Positions 1 to 9,905 of a stretch of 64,000 bases of DNA are shown here, piece by piece (the first letter of the stretch is position 1; the number at the start of each line of letters is the position of its first letter). Both the position numbers and the translations under genes were made by a program. The notes below the pieces were generated by a model, which had not been told where the DNA came from, ran no database searches, and worked only from the letters and a program-made list of their open reading frames with translations. The DNA comes from Gnetum montanum. Its lineage: Eukaryota > Streptophyta > Gnetopsida > Gnetales > Gnetaceae. The DNA lies in assembly GCA_015680685.1 (NCBI GenBank), contig MNCI01007659.1:265633-329632 (forward strand), written 5' to 3'.

Positions 1-107
1 AGGCTCTATAACGTTCGTCTGCTAAGACATTAAACTGGCATGACTCATCTGTTAGGATGTTAAACTGGCATGGATCATCCGCTAAGATGTTAAACTGGCA
101 TGATGCA
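1..107. repeat. Minisatellite remnant (about 33-bp unit), T-family
   Basis: About three units of a short tandem repeat, each built on 'CTGCTAAGA' followed by 'TTAAACTGGCATG'. The same unit forms the longer arrays at 1712-2162 and 9415-9905. The array enters from outside the window. In the T2 copy the array lies just after the integrase stop, so this block is probably the pol-3'LTR spacer of a related element to the left. Confidence 0.75.
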
Positions 108-185
108 GCAACAAAAACTACTAAGCAACCTTTCGTCATCAAGGTGCCACAACGTGATGGCCCCTCACCTACCTAAAGCGCAACA

Positions 186-1330
186 GTGGGCAACATCTCG
201 ATCCCTCCTTCCTTGAGGGTTGACCCCACTAGCAACCTAGGTAAGTCCACCAAATGGAAATGCATGAGGACAAATAAGAACCTCGCAACTACCATGGTTG
301 AAGCAAGGGCCACAACCAGCAAACAAGAACTGAACATTGGGGCCCCTACCCCCAAAAAACCCAAGCCCAAGTCCCCTTGACAAGAGATCTGTCTCTCAAA
401 CTACATGGAGGAAGTCAATGCCAACACAACAGCTAGCGACAAGGACTTTGTAGCTGCACTAACCCAGGTAAAAGAAATGGTCAAGCATAAGAACATAATG
501 TTTAGCTTGTATGACCTGGTTAGGACCTCACTTGCTCACTGCCAGGCACTGGCCAAGGTCTTAGCCTCCATTCCTGTTATGGAGGACATCCCTGCAAATG
601 AGGCATCCATCCGTTCAACAATGTTGCCTCCCACACCACAAGAATTGGGTTCAACAACCTTAACCTTTTGCGATGATGCAGTCAAAGTCAACCCCATACA
701 AGGGAAGGTCACTATGGCTCCACTATCCATTAGCATACGAGTTGGGCAGTGCACCATCCGCAGAGTGCATGTTAACTATGGTGCAGTAATGAATATAGTC
801 TTGTACTCCGTCATAGACAAGCTAGGCTTGGTAGATGAAATTAGGCCAACCAAAATCACATGTCTAAAATCCTTCAATGGATCACATGTCACAGTCAAGG
901 GTACAATCAACTTAGCCTTTGTAGCGGGAGAGAAATTCCCCACTAGCGCAGATTTCACTGTCATAGAGGAAATGCCAGGTTTCAACATGATTCTAGACAT
1001 GCCTTGGCTAGTCCAACTAAGGGCCATCTCCTCTCCCATCCACCAAGAAATCCACCTTCCATACGAAGGTGGTTAAGTTATCATCCATGGTGATAACGTT
1101 TCCTCTTCGACTATCCACGACATAGACATGGTGCAAGTTTTGGAAGAAGAGTTTCTTGGTGGTACACCTATAGTAGCCAATGCAATGCTTGAGGCTAACA
1201 CACCTGAATGAGTGGTTCAAGCCAAAAATCCCCAGAGGATCCTAAGCCTTGCATGCTCCCTAATCCATGCTTGGTTAGGAAGCAACTACATGACCAAGAC
1301 TTTCCCTTGGGCAAAAATGCAGGTGGCTAC
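186..1330 (+). pseudogene. Tat-like Ty3/gypsy gag end and aspartic protease (element T1)
   Basis: Retrotransposon polyprotein remnant. An open frame at 405-1076 carries a linker ending in 'TFCDDAVKV', then a retropepsin-like fold: strand 'PLSISIRVGQCTIRRV', active-site loop 'VNYGAVMNIV', helix 'DKLGL', a 'LKSFNGSHVTVKGTI' flap region and the C-terminal 'FNMILDMPWL' that corresponds to the family's 'N.ILGRPW'. In plant gypsy proteases the loop reads D-N/T-G-A/S; here the catalytic Asp is Asn, so the enzyme would be dead. After the stop at 1076 the frame is still readable to about 1320, ending near 'LGKNAGG', which resembles the glycine-rich patch that often precedes RT. The frame at 186-380 may be more gag. 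RT, RNase H and integrase are missing, and minisatellite follows instead. Confidence 0.7.
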
Positions 1331-1711
1331 CTCCCCTTTGACATGCATTTTTTACTTTTGTTTACATTGCATTGCATGAGCCTAAGGGTTTACATTTTTC
1401 CTGCTCACTTAGATCACACATTTTTCTTTGTTTACACATTCGTCAGCTTAGTTTACACATTGAATTTGAAAAATATCAAACATAAAAACATAAAACTACA
1501 AGAACACATGGCTTGAAAAGGCCTTAAACTAGTAGATGGCCCAGAACGGCCTAAAACTATCACTTTTCACGTTGCTTTTCTTTCATTCACATTTTAACTC
1601 TGTTTACAATAGGTATTGGTTGATTTTGTTTTTGTTATAGTTGATTTTTGTAGGATCTTGTAGACACACAACATGACCACGCATGTAGCATCACACCTTA
1701 CACAAGCAAGG
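1331..1711. other. T-rich non-coding segment of T1
   Basis: Roughly 380 bases rich in 'TTTACATT' and 'TTTGTTTACA' strings with no coding signal. It sits where RT and integrase should be, so it probably marks an internal deletion junction joining protease to the 3' spacer. Confidence 0.4.
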
Positions 1712-2162
1712 TAAGCACAAGTCCTGGCATCATGAGTTAAAACTGATACCACAAAATAGTCCTAGCATCATGACTTAAAACTGATACCATAGACATGCCC
1801 TAGCATCATGACTTAAAACTAATACCACAGAATATTCCTAGGGCCATGACTTGAAACTAGCACCACAGAATGTCCTGGGGTCATGAAAATAAATTGACAC
1901 CACAGAGCTTTGTCCGGTATGAGACTAAACTACCACATCTGTTCGCGATGACGTGAAACTAGCACCCAGAGTCCACTAAGACTATAAACTGGTTTGCCTC
2001 TTCATAGTCCGCTACGACTATAAACTAGCAGCGCATTGTCCGCTACGATGCGAAACTAGCATTGTCTTTGGGTCATGACGTTAAATTGGCACAACATCCA
2101 ACAGTCTGCTAGGACTATAAACTAGCACATCACGGTCAGCCAGGACTTTAAACTAGCATGTT
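1712..2162. repeat. Minisatellite array, about 13 units of 30-40 bp
   Basis: Thirteen or so divergent units. The later ones follow 'GTCYGCTAYGAC' + 'TATAAACTAGCA'; the earlier ones follow 'GTCCTAGCATCATGAC' + 'TTAAAACTGATACCAC'. Two subfamilies with a gradual change along the array suggest local expansion. Same family as the arrays at 1-107 and 9415-9905. Tandem repeats between pol and the 3' LTR are a known habit of plant Tat/Ogre-type elements. Confidence 0.85.
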
Positions 2163-3423
2163 GCTGATCTGATTCAAGCACCTACCATTGGTGAAACCCT
2201 TGGGAGCATTCACAGCATCATTGCATCCCATCATTTTGGTGATCTTTTGGATCACTCACTATTAGTGCAACTTTTAGAGGGCTCACAGCATCATCACCTT
2301 GGCACCTTTACTAGCTTCTTAAGCATTTGCAACTGGCACAACATTTGACACATTTTCAGCATCTTCGCATCTAGCACTTGTGGCATCTTCACATTTGACA
2401 TTTACATTTGGCATTTCATTTGTAGCTTTCTTGTCTTCTTGGAGTTTTGTTTGCAGGATGACATGTGTGAGGCGTCTATACACAGATGCACTTCATCAAA
2501 GGATCACATTCTTCTTGATGCACGTATCTGGGTTAATCAATCCATTCATAAGTACATTCCCAACTCCTGATACATTCCCTATTTCCCCCATCATGCCCCC
2601 CTTATCCTATGCAATTACACCCCCTTAATACATTCTGTTCACCTCAAATCTCTTAAATACACTGTTGCACACTGTGACTCTCTAAGCAGTTGCAACGCAA
2701 AACATAGTATATGGTGCATGATAGAAAATGCAAGTGCTCGAACAGAAGTACATCACTAAAAGAAAGCTCTTTCAAAAACACCAAAGAGAAAAAGAAAAAT
2801 AAAAGAAAAAACAAAAGAAAATAAAGAAAAAACAAAAGAAAAGAAGAAACAAACAAAAAAGAAAAAGAACAAAAAGGTCAAAGAGAAAAATGCATGGAAA
2901 AGGTCTTCATGACCCCATTGACATCATAAACAAAAGACTATTGGCTATTCTCATACAAGCCCTAGGCGAGAAGGAAATTGTCTTAAAAAATAATTACGCT
3001 CATGTCTCAAAGAGATCATGTTGCACATCATCGCGTGGCTTTGGTTGTTTACAACAGGCCTCGTAAACACTCTATAAGAGTCCCGTTTCTCCAAAGAACG
3101 CACCTCCTATGTCTTGGCTATGAGTTTGTTAAAACACTAGCTATGGACAAGGACCAAAGATATAGCTCATTTGCGTGAGAGCATTCCTCTCCCACAATCT
3201 CGGCAGCAATCATAGCCCTTGATCAACTCCTGACTTCCCCTGATTACAATCCCTTGCATCTTGAACTACATTCCTCGATCCCATGTACTTTTGTAAATAG
3301 TGCGATGACATTTGGCCAAGGGTCAATGGTTAATGCTTGATGCTTAGTTGTTCATGGTGTTTTGCACTTCTTTGTCGACACCTCTCGGGTGGACTCCTCC
3401 AGACGTCAACAAAGAGGGGCCAA
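2163..3423 (+). other. 3' spacer of T1, with polypurine tract
   Basis: Non-coding stretch between the minisatellite and the LTR. The segment at 2400-2680 matches 10440-10680 of T2 in layout: a T-rich run, 'CAGGAT..ATGTG', 'CCCCCTTAA'. 2750-2895 is almost pure A/G (GAAAAAG, AAAACAAAAG), matched by a weaker A-rich block near 10860-10935. The last bases, 3411-3423 (AAAGAGGGGCCAA), are a credible polypurine tract directly before the LTR start TGAAACACC; T2 has the near-identical AAAGAGGGACCAA before 11289. No gene seen. Confidence 0.55.
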
Positions 3424-3540
3424 TGAAACACCACTAATTTTGGCCTAACACTTTGAAACAAGAACAAATCACACTTGAGATTGTAGAGGAAAAAATTTGA
3501 GCTTGTCCTAGGCACACATGCTAGCTTATCCTAGAACTCA

Positions 3541-4310
3541 GACTGGACTGCAAATTTTCTTACTCACATTGCAAGTCACGCTATGACGTGAGTCTAGCAT
3601 GACCAACTTTCAGAGCCTTAAAATTGAGTCAAAATGACTTGATTTCAAGGGTGCAAGTCATCCTTAGGGTCCACTATTAACAACTATGGGTCCCAGCCTT
3701 TAGAAATTCTAGATTTCAGCTCGAAATTCCAAGTTTTTGAGGTCATGCTGCATGTCACGCTGTGGAGTGAGCCCCGCGTGACTAACTTTCAGAGCCTCAA
3801 AACTGAGTCAAAATGACTTGATTTCAAGGGTTCAAGTCATCCTCAGGGTTCAATATTGATAAATATGGGTCCCAGCCTTCAGAAATTCCTGATTTCAGCT
3901 CAAAATTGCAAGTTTTTGAGGTCATGCTACATGTCACGCTGTGGCGTGATCCTAGCGTGACCAACTTTTAGAGCCTTAAAACTAAGTCAAAATGACTTGA
4001 TTTCAAGGGTGCAAGGCATCCTTAGGGTCCACTATTGACAACTATGGGTCCTAGACTTTAGAAATTCTAGATTTCAGCTCAAAATTACAAGTTTTTGAGG
4101 TCACGCTGTAGGTCACGTTGTGGCGTGAGCCCAGCGTAACCAACTTTTAGAGCCTCAAAACTGAGTCAAAATGACTTGATTTCAAGGGTGCAAGTCATCC
4201 TCAGGGTCCACTATTGACAACTATGGGTCCTAGCCTTTAGAAATTCTAGATTTTAGCTCAAAATTGTAATTTTTTGAGGTCATGCTGCATGTCACGCTGT
4301 GGTCACATTG
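3541..4310. repeat. 179-bp tandem repeat (four units) with internal hairpin
   Basis: The string GAGCCTTAAAAC/GAGCCTCAAAAC recurs at 3613, 3792, 3971 and 4150, exactly 179 bases apart each time. Each unit also contains 'GTCAAAATGACTTGATTTCA' and an inverted repeat such as TCACGC-TGTG-GCGTGA (3934-3949), with mutated versions in the other units. A more divergent continuation with the 'GTCACGCTGTGGTCAC' element extends to about 4740. Confidence 0.92.
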
Positions 4311-4740
4311 CAACGTGACTGCAGTGTGACCTACTCAAAGTGGTTTCAAACAAGTCACATCCAGGCTCAAATTCTAGATTTCAGATCACTCTCAAGATCA
4401 ACTATAGCTAGACACAGTTGCACTCAAGAATCAAGCTTCAAAATCACAATTTTGAACAAAATACATTATTTTCAAGTCATGTCATGCCGCATGTCACGCT
4501 GTGGTCACACTGTAGCGTGTCTCCAGTGTGACCTACCATAAATAGCTTGAAACAAGACACTTTTAGGCTCAATTCATCAATCACAGTTAGGCAATCCTTA
4601 CAGTTCAAGAATCAAGCTTCAAAATTCCAAAATTTGGTGAAAAATTGCAAGTTTTTGTTGTAGCGTGAGGTCATGTCACGTTGTACCGTGAGTGTCGCAT
4701 GCGCACGCTCAAGTCACGTTGAGATAAGATCAATCACGTT
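4311..4740. repeat. Divergent continuation of the 179-bp repeat
   Basis: Two degenerate segments, around 4270-4480 and 4480-4740, keep 'GTCACGCTGTGGTCACA' and 'AGTGTGACCTAC' plus 'AATCAAGCTTCAAAAT' but no longer the whole unit. The local period is close to 200 bases. Confidence 0.55.
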
Positions 4741-5147
4741 GACTCATGTTGGAAATTCTTGTCAAGAAAAAACACTTCAAACAACCATGGAACCACTCGA
4801 ATCCACATCCTGCAGCAATCAAGTTGCAAATCCATAAGTTTCAAGCAAGCTAGATCCAATTTCTCTTGTTGTACATTATCATTTCATTGTAAATCTTCAT
4901 TTGTGGGCTTGTCAAGCCCACATGGTCCAAATTGTACGTGCTTCCATGGGCTTGAGTAATCCACACGTTGTAAGCCTTTACAAAGATTCCACTGGATAGT
5001 TCTTGGTCCACACGTTGTAAGGCTTGCCCACACATGTCCAACTAACACATAACTATCCACTGGACATGTGTCACTTGATCTGTTTTTCTCTCATCCCTCA
5101 GCCATTGATTCCATTCTCGAATTTCACACCTGAGCCTAGCCCAAACC

Positions 5148-5155
5148 TATAAATA
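5148..5155 (+). promoter_or_regulatory. TATA box of T1 LTR
   Basis: TATAAATA in the context CCAAACC-TATAAATA-CC. T2 (12353) and A (16537) have the same box in the same C-rich context, each inside an LTR. Confidence 0.6.
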
Positions 5156-5179
5156 CCTTGTCAATTCACATAAACCGGG

Positions 5180-5193
5180 NNNNNNNNNNNNNN
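5180..5193. other. Assembly gap (14 N)
   Basis: Fourteen undetermined bases between 'CATAAACCGGG' and 'AGGAGGGTGGGGGGG'. The gap abuts a G-run that could hinder sequencing, and it falls about 25 bases after the TATA box, near the expected transcript start. Confidence 0.98.
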
Positions 5194-5690
5194 AGGAGGG
5201 TGGGGGGGTAATTTTTGAGCTAAATGGCTTAGGAAACTCAGATCAGTAATCCTTGGGCACTTGACACACTTTGATTGATAGCATCTAAGCACTTCTGAAA
5301 CACATCACATTACATCATATCACATCACATCGCCCTGGGGCTTGGTGCTTGACCTGCCATCTACACGTGTAGCTACACTTTGACCGGTGCACATCTTTTT
5401 TATGCAATACAATACAGCTCATTTTGCTAGCCATTATATTGTTTTCTCTATTTTACATTCATTTCATGTTTTTTTACATTTTGATTATAATACCAGTTTA
5501 AGTTTACATTTCGTACTTGATGTTTCGTGTTTTAAAATATCAATTACGATAACCCTAGCGCAAACCATAGTTTATGCTCGAGGAAGTCCTTGGTTGATTT
5601 GCTTGCAGACCATCCAAGGCACTCTACCTTTGTTTACTTTTCCAGCTTGCCCTCAAGGATAAGGTAGGGTCAGCTGTGTCTACCCAATGA

Positions 5691-5879
5691 TTTTTCAGTA
5701 TTTTTTTTTCTTTCAACCTTACACTGATGATTTAGGTGAGTATAGTAGCAAAAACAACATATTCGCATTATAGCTTAAACCATGTTAGCTTAAAGTAGAT
5801 GATACGCTATGCTATGCTGCCTAGCGTAGCAAGCATCTAATCAAAAGACTAAGAAACAAACACAAAGAAGAGCATTTAC
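5691..5879. other. Spacer with AGCGTAGCA-type motif
   Basis: No gene. Contains 'GATACGCTATGCTATGCTGCCTAGCGTAGCA' split around 5800-5832, the first of the short inverted motifs that recur to 12.2 kb. Confidence 0.4.
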
Positions 5880-6921
5880 CGATGGGAGGCTATATCCTGC
5901 ATAGTTTAAACCGCAATGATGGCTTCCCTCCCTCATCCGTATCGAGGGTCTCCTCAGCTGGATGAGGCCTCTTTCACCGCAACTTGGTGGCCACCATCTT
6001 AGTAATGAGACGTTTCCACTGCGATACGCTACCAAAAGCAATAGGGGACGCCTCTTCTATGCTATCTTGGCCACGAAAGTTGCGGGTCACCCGATCTTTA
6101 GTCGTCATAGAGAATGACTCCCTAACAGCTTCTAGGGGATCTTGGGCTTGGGTGGTCTGGAGGATTTGGCAGATCCATGGTTTGGAAATCTGGTTACAAT
6201 CTCGCATAACTTAGACTCCATTCTCATGGACTACCAAAAACTCTGCGAAATGCTGCAAGTAGGATATGTAAAAGGCATGATGCATGTTGAAATGAGACTC
6301 GTACTTCTTATGAAGCTTGACCATTTAAGTTTGCAAGCCTTTACAAAGATTTTTGGCCCAATTGTAATGGGCCCCCTCTTCCATGACCTCCTGCATCATC
6401 CAAGCTTACTCAATCCCAATAATTTTTCCTTGGGAAAGTAGCTGGGGAAACGCACAAGCATGGAAGATGAGGTAAATATACTTGGTAGCTCTTTGCTTGA
6501 CCTTCTTCATGAGGATCCCCTTTCACCCTTTCACAACCCCTAGCCACTCCTCAATATCCCTCTGATGGTTCACCTCTTTCTTGGCCCTACAGGGAGACCA
6601 TCAGTAGGGACACCGAAAAGGTTCGCGAATAGCTAGTCATTGATTTCAAGGACCACCTACATGCCGTGTACACGTGTGCGGAAGCGGTCTACCTTTTTGA
6701 AAAAGGAGTCGGCTAGGGCGAGCATATTAGCTCCAGGGATGCTTGGGTTCGTGGCTAGGAACAAATCTATGAGCCCAACATCCCGAAGGTGTTTGATCAG
6801 GGATTCTGAGGCCATGTTACATAACCAGTGTTGGTTCTCATCTACCCCTCATACTTGAAGTAGATGTTGGCCTCCTGATGCTCAGAGGTGATCACCGTCA
6901 CCTCCTAGGACTTCTTCGTTG
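5880..6921 (-). pseudogene. Antisense degraded ORF, exon-like, unrecognised
   Basis: Reading the minus strand from 6921 down gives a long coding-like path with few stops: 'HLRDVGLIDLFLATNPSIPG', 'SFFKKVDRFRTRVHGM', 'LFANLFGVPTDGLPV', then after one frame change 'HYNWAKNLCKGLQT' and 'RVTRNFRGQDSIEEASP'. The block 'FFKKVDRFRTRVHGM...LFANLFGVP' resembles in shape the N-terminal part of 'putative plant transposon protein' ORFs (FYANL..VRG..V...INR.LG.P), but the match is loose. The segment begins after a pyrimidine-rich tract ending ACTATAG at 6922 (acceptor-like) and ends at CGGTAAATG near 5880 (donor-like). I cannot name the product. It might be one gene with the upstream exons at 7041-7846. 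Confidence 0.4.
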
Positions 6922-7040
6922 CTATAGTAGTTCACACGAAAACACAAAAAAGAAAAAAACATGTTAGACAAGGCATAAGTAGCAAAAAATAAAAAATAGC
7001 TACAACACTCAGACATGCAACAACCCACAGTTTAGCTTAC

Positions 7041-7314
7041 CAGGTCTAGACAGTGATGGGAATGGTAGAAGATCAACCAAGACATCTTCAACAGTGATTG
7101 GTTTAAAGGGTGTCCATCCCCCATCCAACCAACCGGACTCCTTGCATCTATCGTAGAGCTTGGAATACCGTGTTGGGTATGTTTTGTAGTCACCCCCCAT
7201 TGGCCTATCACACCTGCGCACATATTCTCAGTGAAAGAGAACTCCCGCAGTGCCATCTGTGCTAAGGCCAACATATCCATATTGTTGTGAAGCCCATTCT
7301 CGTTGATAAAAAAC
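7041..7314 (-). pseudogene. Antisense exon-like segment after the NIF-like exon
   Basis: Bounded on the minus strand by an acceptor-like TTTTTTGTTACCAG before 7314 and a donor-like CCTG|GTAAGC at 7041/7040. The reading 'NENGLHNNMDMLALAQMALR' is open from the acceptor; later a second frame ('KTYPTRYSKLYDRCKESG') looks equally coding, so a frameshift is likely. The frame joins that of the preceding exon across the proposed intron. In NIF-type phosphatases the corresponding C-terminal part has a leucine-rich helix followed by a '.EN..' segment, a weak similarity only. Confidence 0.35.
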
Positions 7315-7397
7315 CTGGTAACAAAAAATAAATTGTTAACATTTGCCTAGTGTAGCAAACATTGCACAGTGTAGCAGAACATGTCTACAAAACTCAC

Positions 7398-7846
7398 CCG
7401 TTGGCATAGTAAATGGTTCCTAGTGGATTCTGGAAGCACATTCCCATGTGACGCGTAATAAAAAAGTGTTGTATGGATGGTAGCAATTATACTCAGGCAT
7501 CTCCCAGATCCAAGCTGAATGCCTCAAATATTTTGATTACTGAATAGATAATTCTCCCTACCTGCTGTTAATTGCTCCATCAGTCAAAAATCTCAGAATA
7601 CCTTGATTTTCCCTAGGCAACAGTGTTTTTGTTATGACGGACACTACCTCCTCTGCCAAATATGACCAAATTCTCACACTAAAGTACTAGAGGAGAAATT
7701 GCAAGAAGTCCTGCGCTCCTTCTCGGAATCGAATTGCCTGCTGCCCCACATGTGCATGGGGCAGAGGAACATTGGTCATTGGTTTGCTTATGCAGCACAA
7801 GACTCCTACAATTTCTAGGACAATCAACATTGGCCTTAACGCCACC
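7398..7846 (-). pseudogene. Antisense exon-like segment resembling NIF/FCP1-type phosphatase
   Basis: On the minus strand an acceptor-like TTATGTTGTGCAG precedes 7846 and a donor-like GGTGAGT follows 7398. The translation starts 'RPMLIVLEIVGVLCC', where NIF/FCP1 (HAD) phosphatases have a hydrophobic strand running into DxDGT/N-x-L; the two catalytic Asp are not preserved (LEIVG). It continues 'IRFREGAQDFLQFLL' and 'YFSVRIWSYLAEEVV', which fits the family's 'RPG..EFL......F.V.IWS' helix-strand pair. One in-frame stop and a downstream frame change break it. Known members dephosphorylate nuclear proteins such as the RNA polymerase II tail. This copy is a fossil. It lies opposite in sense to the flanking Tat-like elements, so it is either a captured gene piece or an old gene remnant. 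Confidence 0.42.
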
Positions 7847-7914
7847 CTGCACAACATAATAGTACATGTTAACAACATGTTTGAGTGGAGTTCAAATACA
7901 ACATAATAAAATTA

Positions 7915-8310
7915 GCATTTATCAGATAGCGTAGTACGATTCTCTTCATTCAAATAGCGTAGCAGAAAAATAAGAAGGCAATAGCGTAGCAGAATCAGCT
8001 TAGCGTAGTAACAACAAAACTAAAGACAAATCTTTAGACAAAGAAGAATTTAATACACTGTATCCATTCAACAAATCTGCCTGACAAAGCGATTAGCATC
8101 ACGTCGTGATAGAACACGTGTTATGCTGTCACATCATGCATATAGCCAAACCCTCCTGAGGCTCGTACGCTACGCTATATGCATGCCAAGTGGCTCAAAT
8201 CGTCCAAGCCTTTGCGGAAATGATAGCCGTAGCAATGCCAGTCTAGGCAACATTACATATAACTTTAGCATAGCGTTCGTACGTCTGTCGTGGCTGAAAT
8301 GGCAATAGCG
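7915..8310. repeat. Clustered TAGCGTAGCA motifs
   Basis: 'ATAGCGTAG' or close variants occur at about 7926, 7966, 7982 and 8001, then reversed and extended ('TACGCTACGCTATATGCAT', 'AGCATAGCGTTCGTACG') at 8167-8283. In the antisense gene model this region is intronic. Related motifs lie at 7345-7380 in another proposed intron and throughout the T2 LTR. Confidence 0.5.
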
Positions 8311-8446
8311 ATAGTGTAAGGGCCAAAATAACGATAACACGATGACAAAAAATAGAGATTGCAAAGCAAAAATCACAGAAACAAAAGCAAGAAAAGTAGA
8401 AACAATAATAGAGGCATAAGAAAATAGAGGAAGCATAGTAGCCTAC

Positions 8447-8547
8447 CGATCCAATGGTGTCTCCTCTCGCATCATGATGCATGCCTGCAATACATGCCCT
8501 AAGGTCTGCTTCACTTCGTCAACCTTGGTGAGTGCAGGTGTTTGCAT
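8447..8547 (-). pseudogene. Possible first exon of the antisense gene remnant
   Basis: A minus-strand ATG at 8547 opens 'MQTPALTKVDEVKQTLG' and stays open until 'EETPLDR', where GATCG|GTAGGC offers a donor. An overlapping alternative frame starting at ATGGCTCCC reads 'MAPKKECKHLHS'. Too short to classify. Included because it lies upstream, on the same strand and with a splice-like end, of the exon-like segments at 7846, 7314 and 6921. Confidence 0.25.
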
Positions 8548-8635
8548 TCTTTCTTGGGAGCCATTGTTTCGCTTACCAACTCTTTCTTTGTTTCTACGTT
8601 GAATCACTTATTTTCAATTAGTGCAATCACTTTAT

Positions 8636-9401
8636 GCTCTAAATGGCTTTGTGTTATTACGGTGAAAATGTTGAGTTTATCAGGGGTAAGGAAGACTACA
8701 TCCCAGCAGGTTTTCCACTTTATCTTAAATAACATCGTGACAAGGTTTGCGCTTCTAATGACTATTGTGACTGATAATGGACCACAGTTCAGTAGTGCAA
8801 TCTTGGCATTAGGCAATCATTCTCTTCACCATATTACCTGTAGGCGAACGGACAAGCAGAGTCTACAAAAAAGGCCATCATCAATTTGCTAAAAAAAATG
8901 CTTAACAACTGCAAGAGGTGATGGCATGAGCAAATCCTCTATGTGCTGTGGGCTTACAGGACGACATGTAGGACTGCGACAGGTAAGACACCTTATAGTC
9001 TTGTTTATGGATCTGAAGCGGTGTTACCTCTTCAGTTGCTAGTACCATCGCTTTGGATGATCCTATCAAATGTCATGAGCGATGCCCAGCACAATGTGTT
9101 AAGGATCATCGACCTCAACTCAATAGAAGAAGAGTGCATACAAAAATTGGGTCGCATAGATCATTATCAGAGGAAGCAACGGTAGAAGCACTATGCAAAT
9201 TCGCATCAATGGCCAATACAGAAGGGAGACCTCATTCTCAAGGCTATTCGTGAACATATGAAAAAATGCCTAGGAAACTGGGAAGGTCCATACATGGTCA
9301 CAAAATATTTTTGGAATGGGACCTTCAAGATGGTTGACATGGATGACAATGAGTTTACAAATCTGGTGAATCACTCGTATCTCAAGTTGTACTACATTTG
9401 A
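8636..9401 (+). pseudogene. Tat-like Ty3/gypsy integrase, C-terminal two thirds (element T2)
   Basis: The reading starts inside the integrase core ('QQVFHFILNNIVTRF'), passes the second catalytic region 'IVTDNGPQFSS' (Asp codon 8771-8773), the region equivalent to 'PQANGQAE', then 'LWAYRTTCRTATGKTPYSLV' and 'YGSEAVLPLQ', all hallmarks of plant gypsy integrases. It ends with the GPY/F-type module: 'NWEGPYMVTK', 'GTFKMVDMD', 'NHSYLKLYYI' and stop at 9401. At least one frame change and several stops break it. The zinc finger and first catalytic Asp are missing, as are RT and RNase H upstream; the antisense gene remnant occupies that place. The minisatellite begins 14 bases after the stop. Confidence 0.85.
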
Positions 9402-9414
9402 AGCATGAACATGG

Positions 9415-9905
9415 TAAGCAATTGTTCGCTATGACGTAAAATTGGCAAACCAATGTCTGCTATGACATAAAACTGGCAAAGGTGAGCACGTGTTCACTAT
9501 GATGTAAAACTGGCAAAGCATGTCCACTACGATGTAAAACTAGAAAAGCTCATCTGCTATAACGTAAAATTGGTGCAGATCGTCCGCTATGACATAAAAT
9601 TGGTGTAGACAGTCTGCTATGACTATAAACCGGCATAAACTATCTGCCATGACGTAAAACTAGCAAAGTACGATTTGGTAGGACCTTAAACTAACTCATA
9701 CACCATCTGCTACGATGATAAACTAGCACAACGGTCTGCTAGGACCTTAAATTAGCACAATGACCATCCCCCATGATGATAAACTAGCATAGAAGTCTAC
9801 TGGAACTCTAAACTAGCACAACGGTCTGCTAGGACCTTAAACTAGTGAACCACGGTCTGCTAAGACCTTAAACCAGCACATCATGATTTACTAGGATCTT
9901 GAAAT
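9415..9905. repeat. Minisatellite array, about 16 units of about 30 bp
   Basis: Units follow 'GTCTGCTANGAC' + 'NTAAACTAGCACAA' (early units 'GTAAAACTGGCAAA'). The array starts directly behind the integrase stop and ends at the T2 3' spacer. Same family as 1-107 and 1712-2162, which places those two blocks in the same structural position of related elements. Confidence 0.92.

Larger units (their letters stand above)
3424..5690 (+). mobile_element. LTR of Tat-like element T1
   Basis: Starts with TGAAACACC right after the polypurine tract, as does the LTR at 11289. Upstream of the TATA box both copies also share a block around 'GGACA.ATGT.CA' and 'CCTAGCCC..CCTATAAATACC'. Between start and TATA box this copy contains the 179-bp tandem repeat, which the T2 copy lacks. 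The 3' boundary is not clear: sequence after 5340 is T-rich and I find no convincing primer-binding site by 5700. The unresolved gap 5180-5193 lies just after the TATA box. Confidence 0.55.

Noticed and set aside
2653-2856. Minus-strand ORF rich in Phe and Leu
   Set aside because: Mirror image of a purine-rich simple stretch on the plus strand; low complexity, no gene signal.
1-9905. Regular short repeats that might be taken for a CRISPR array
   Set aside because: Units are head-to-tail without unique spacers, diverge gradually and lie in plant retrotransposon sequence.
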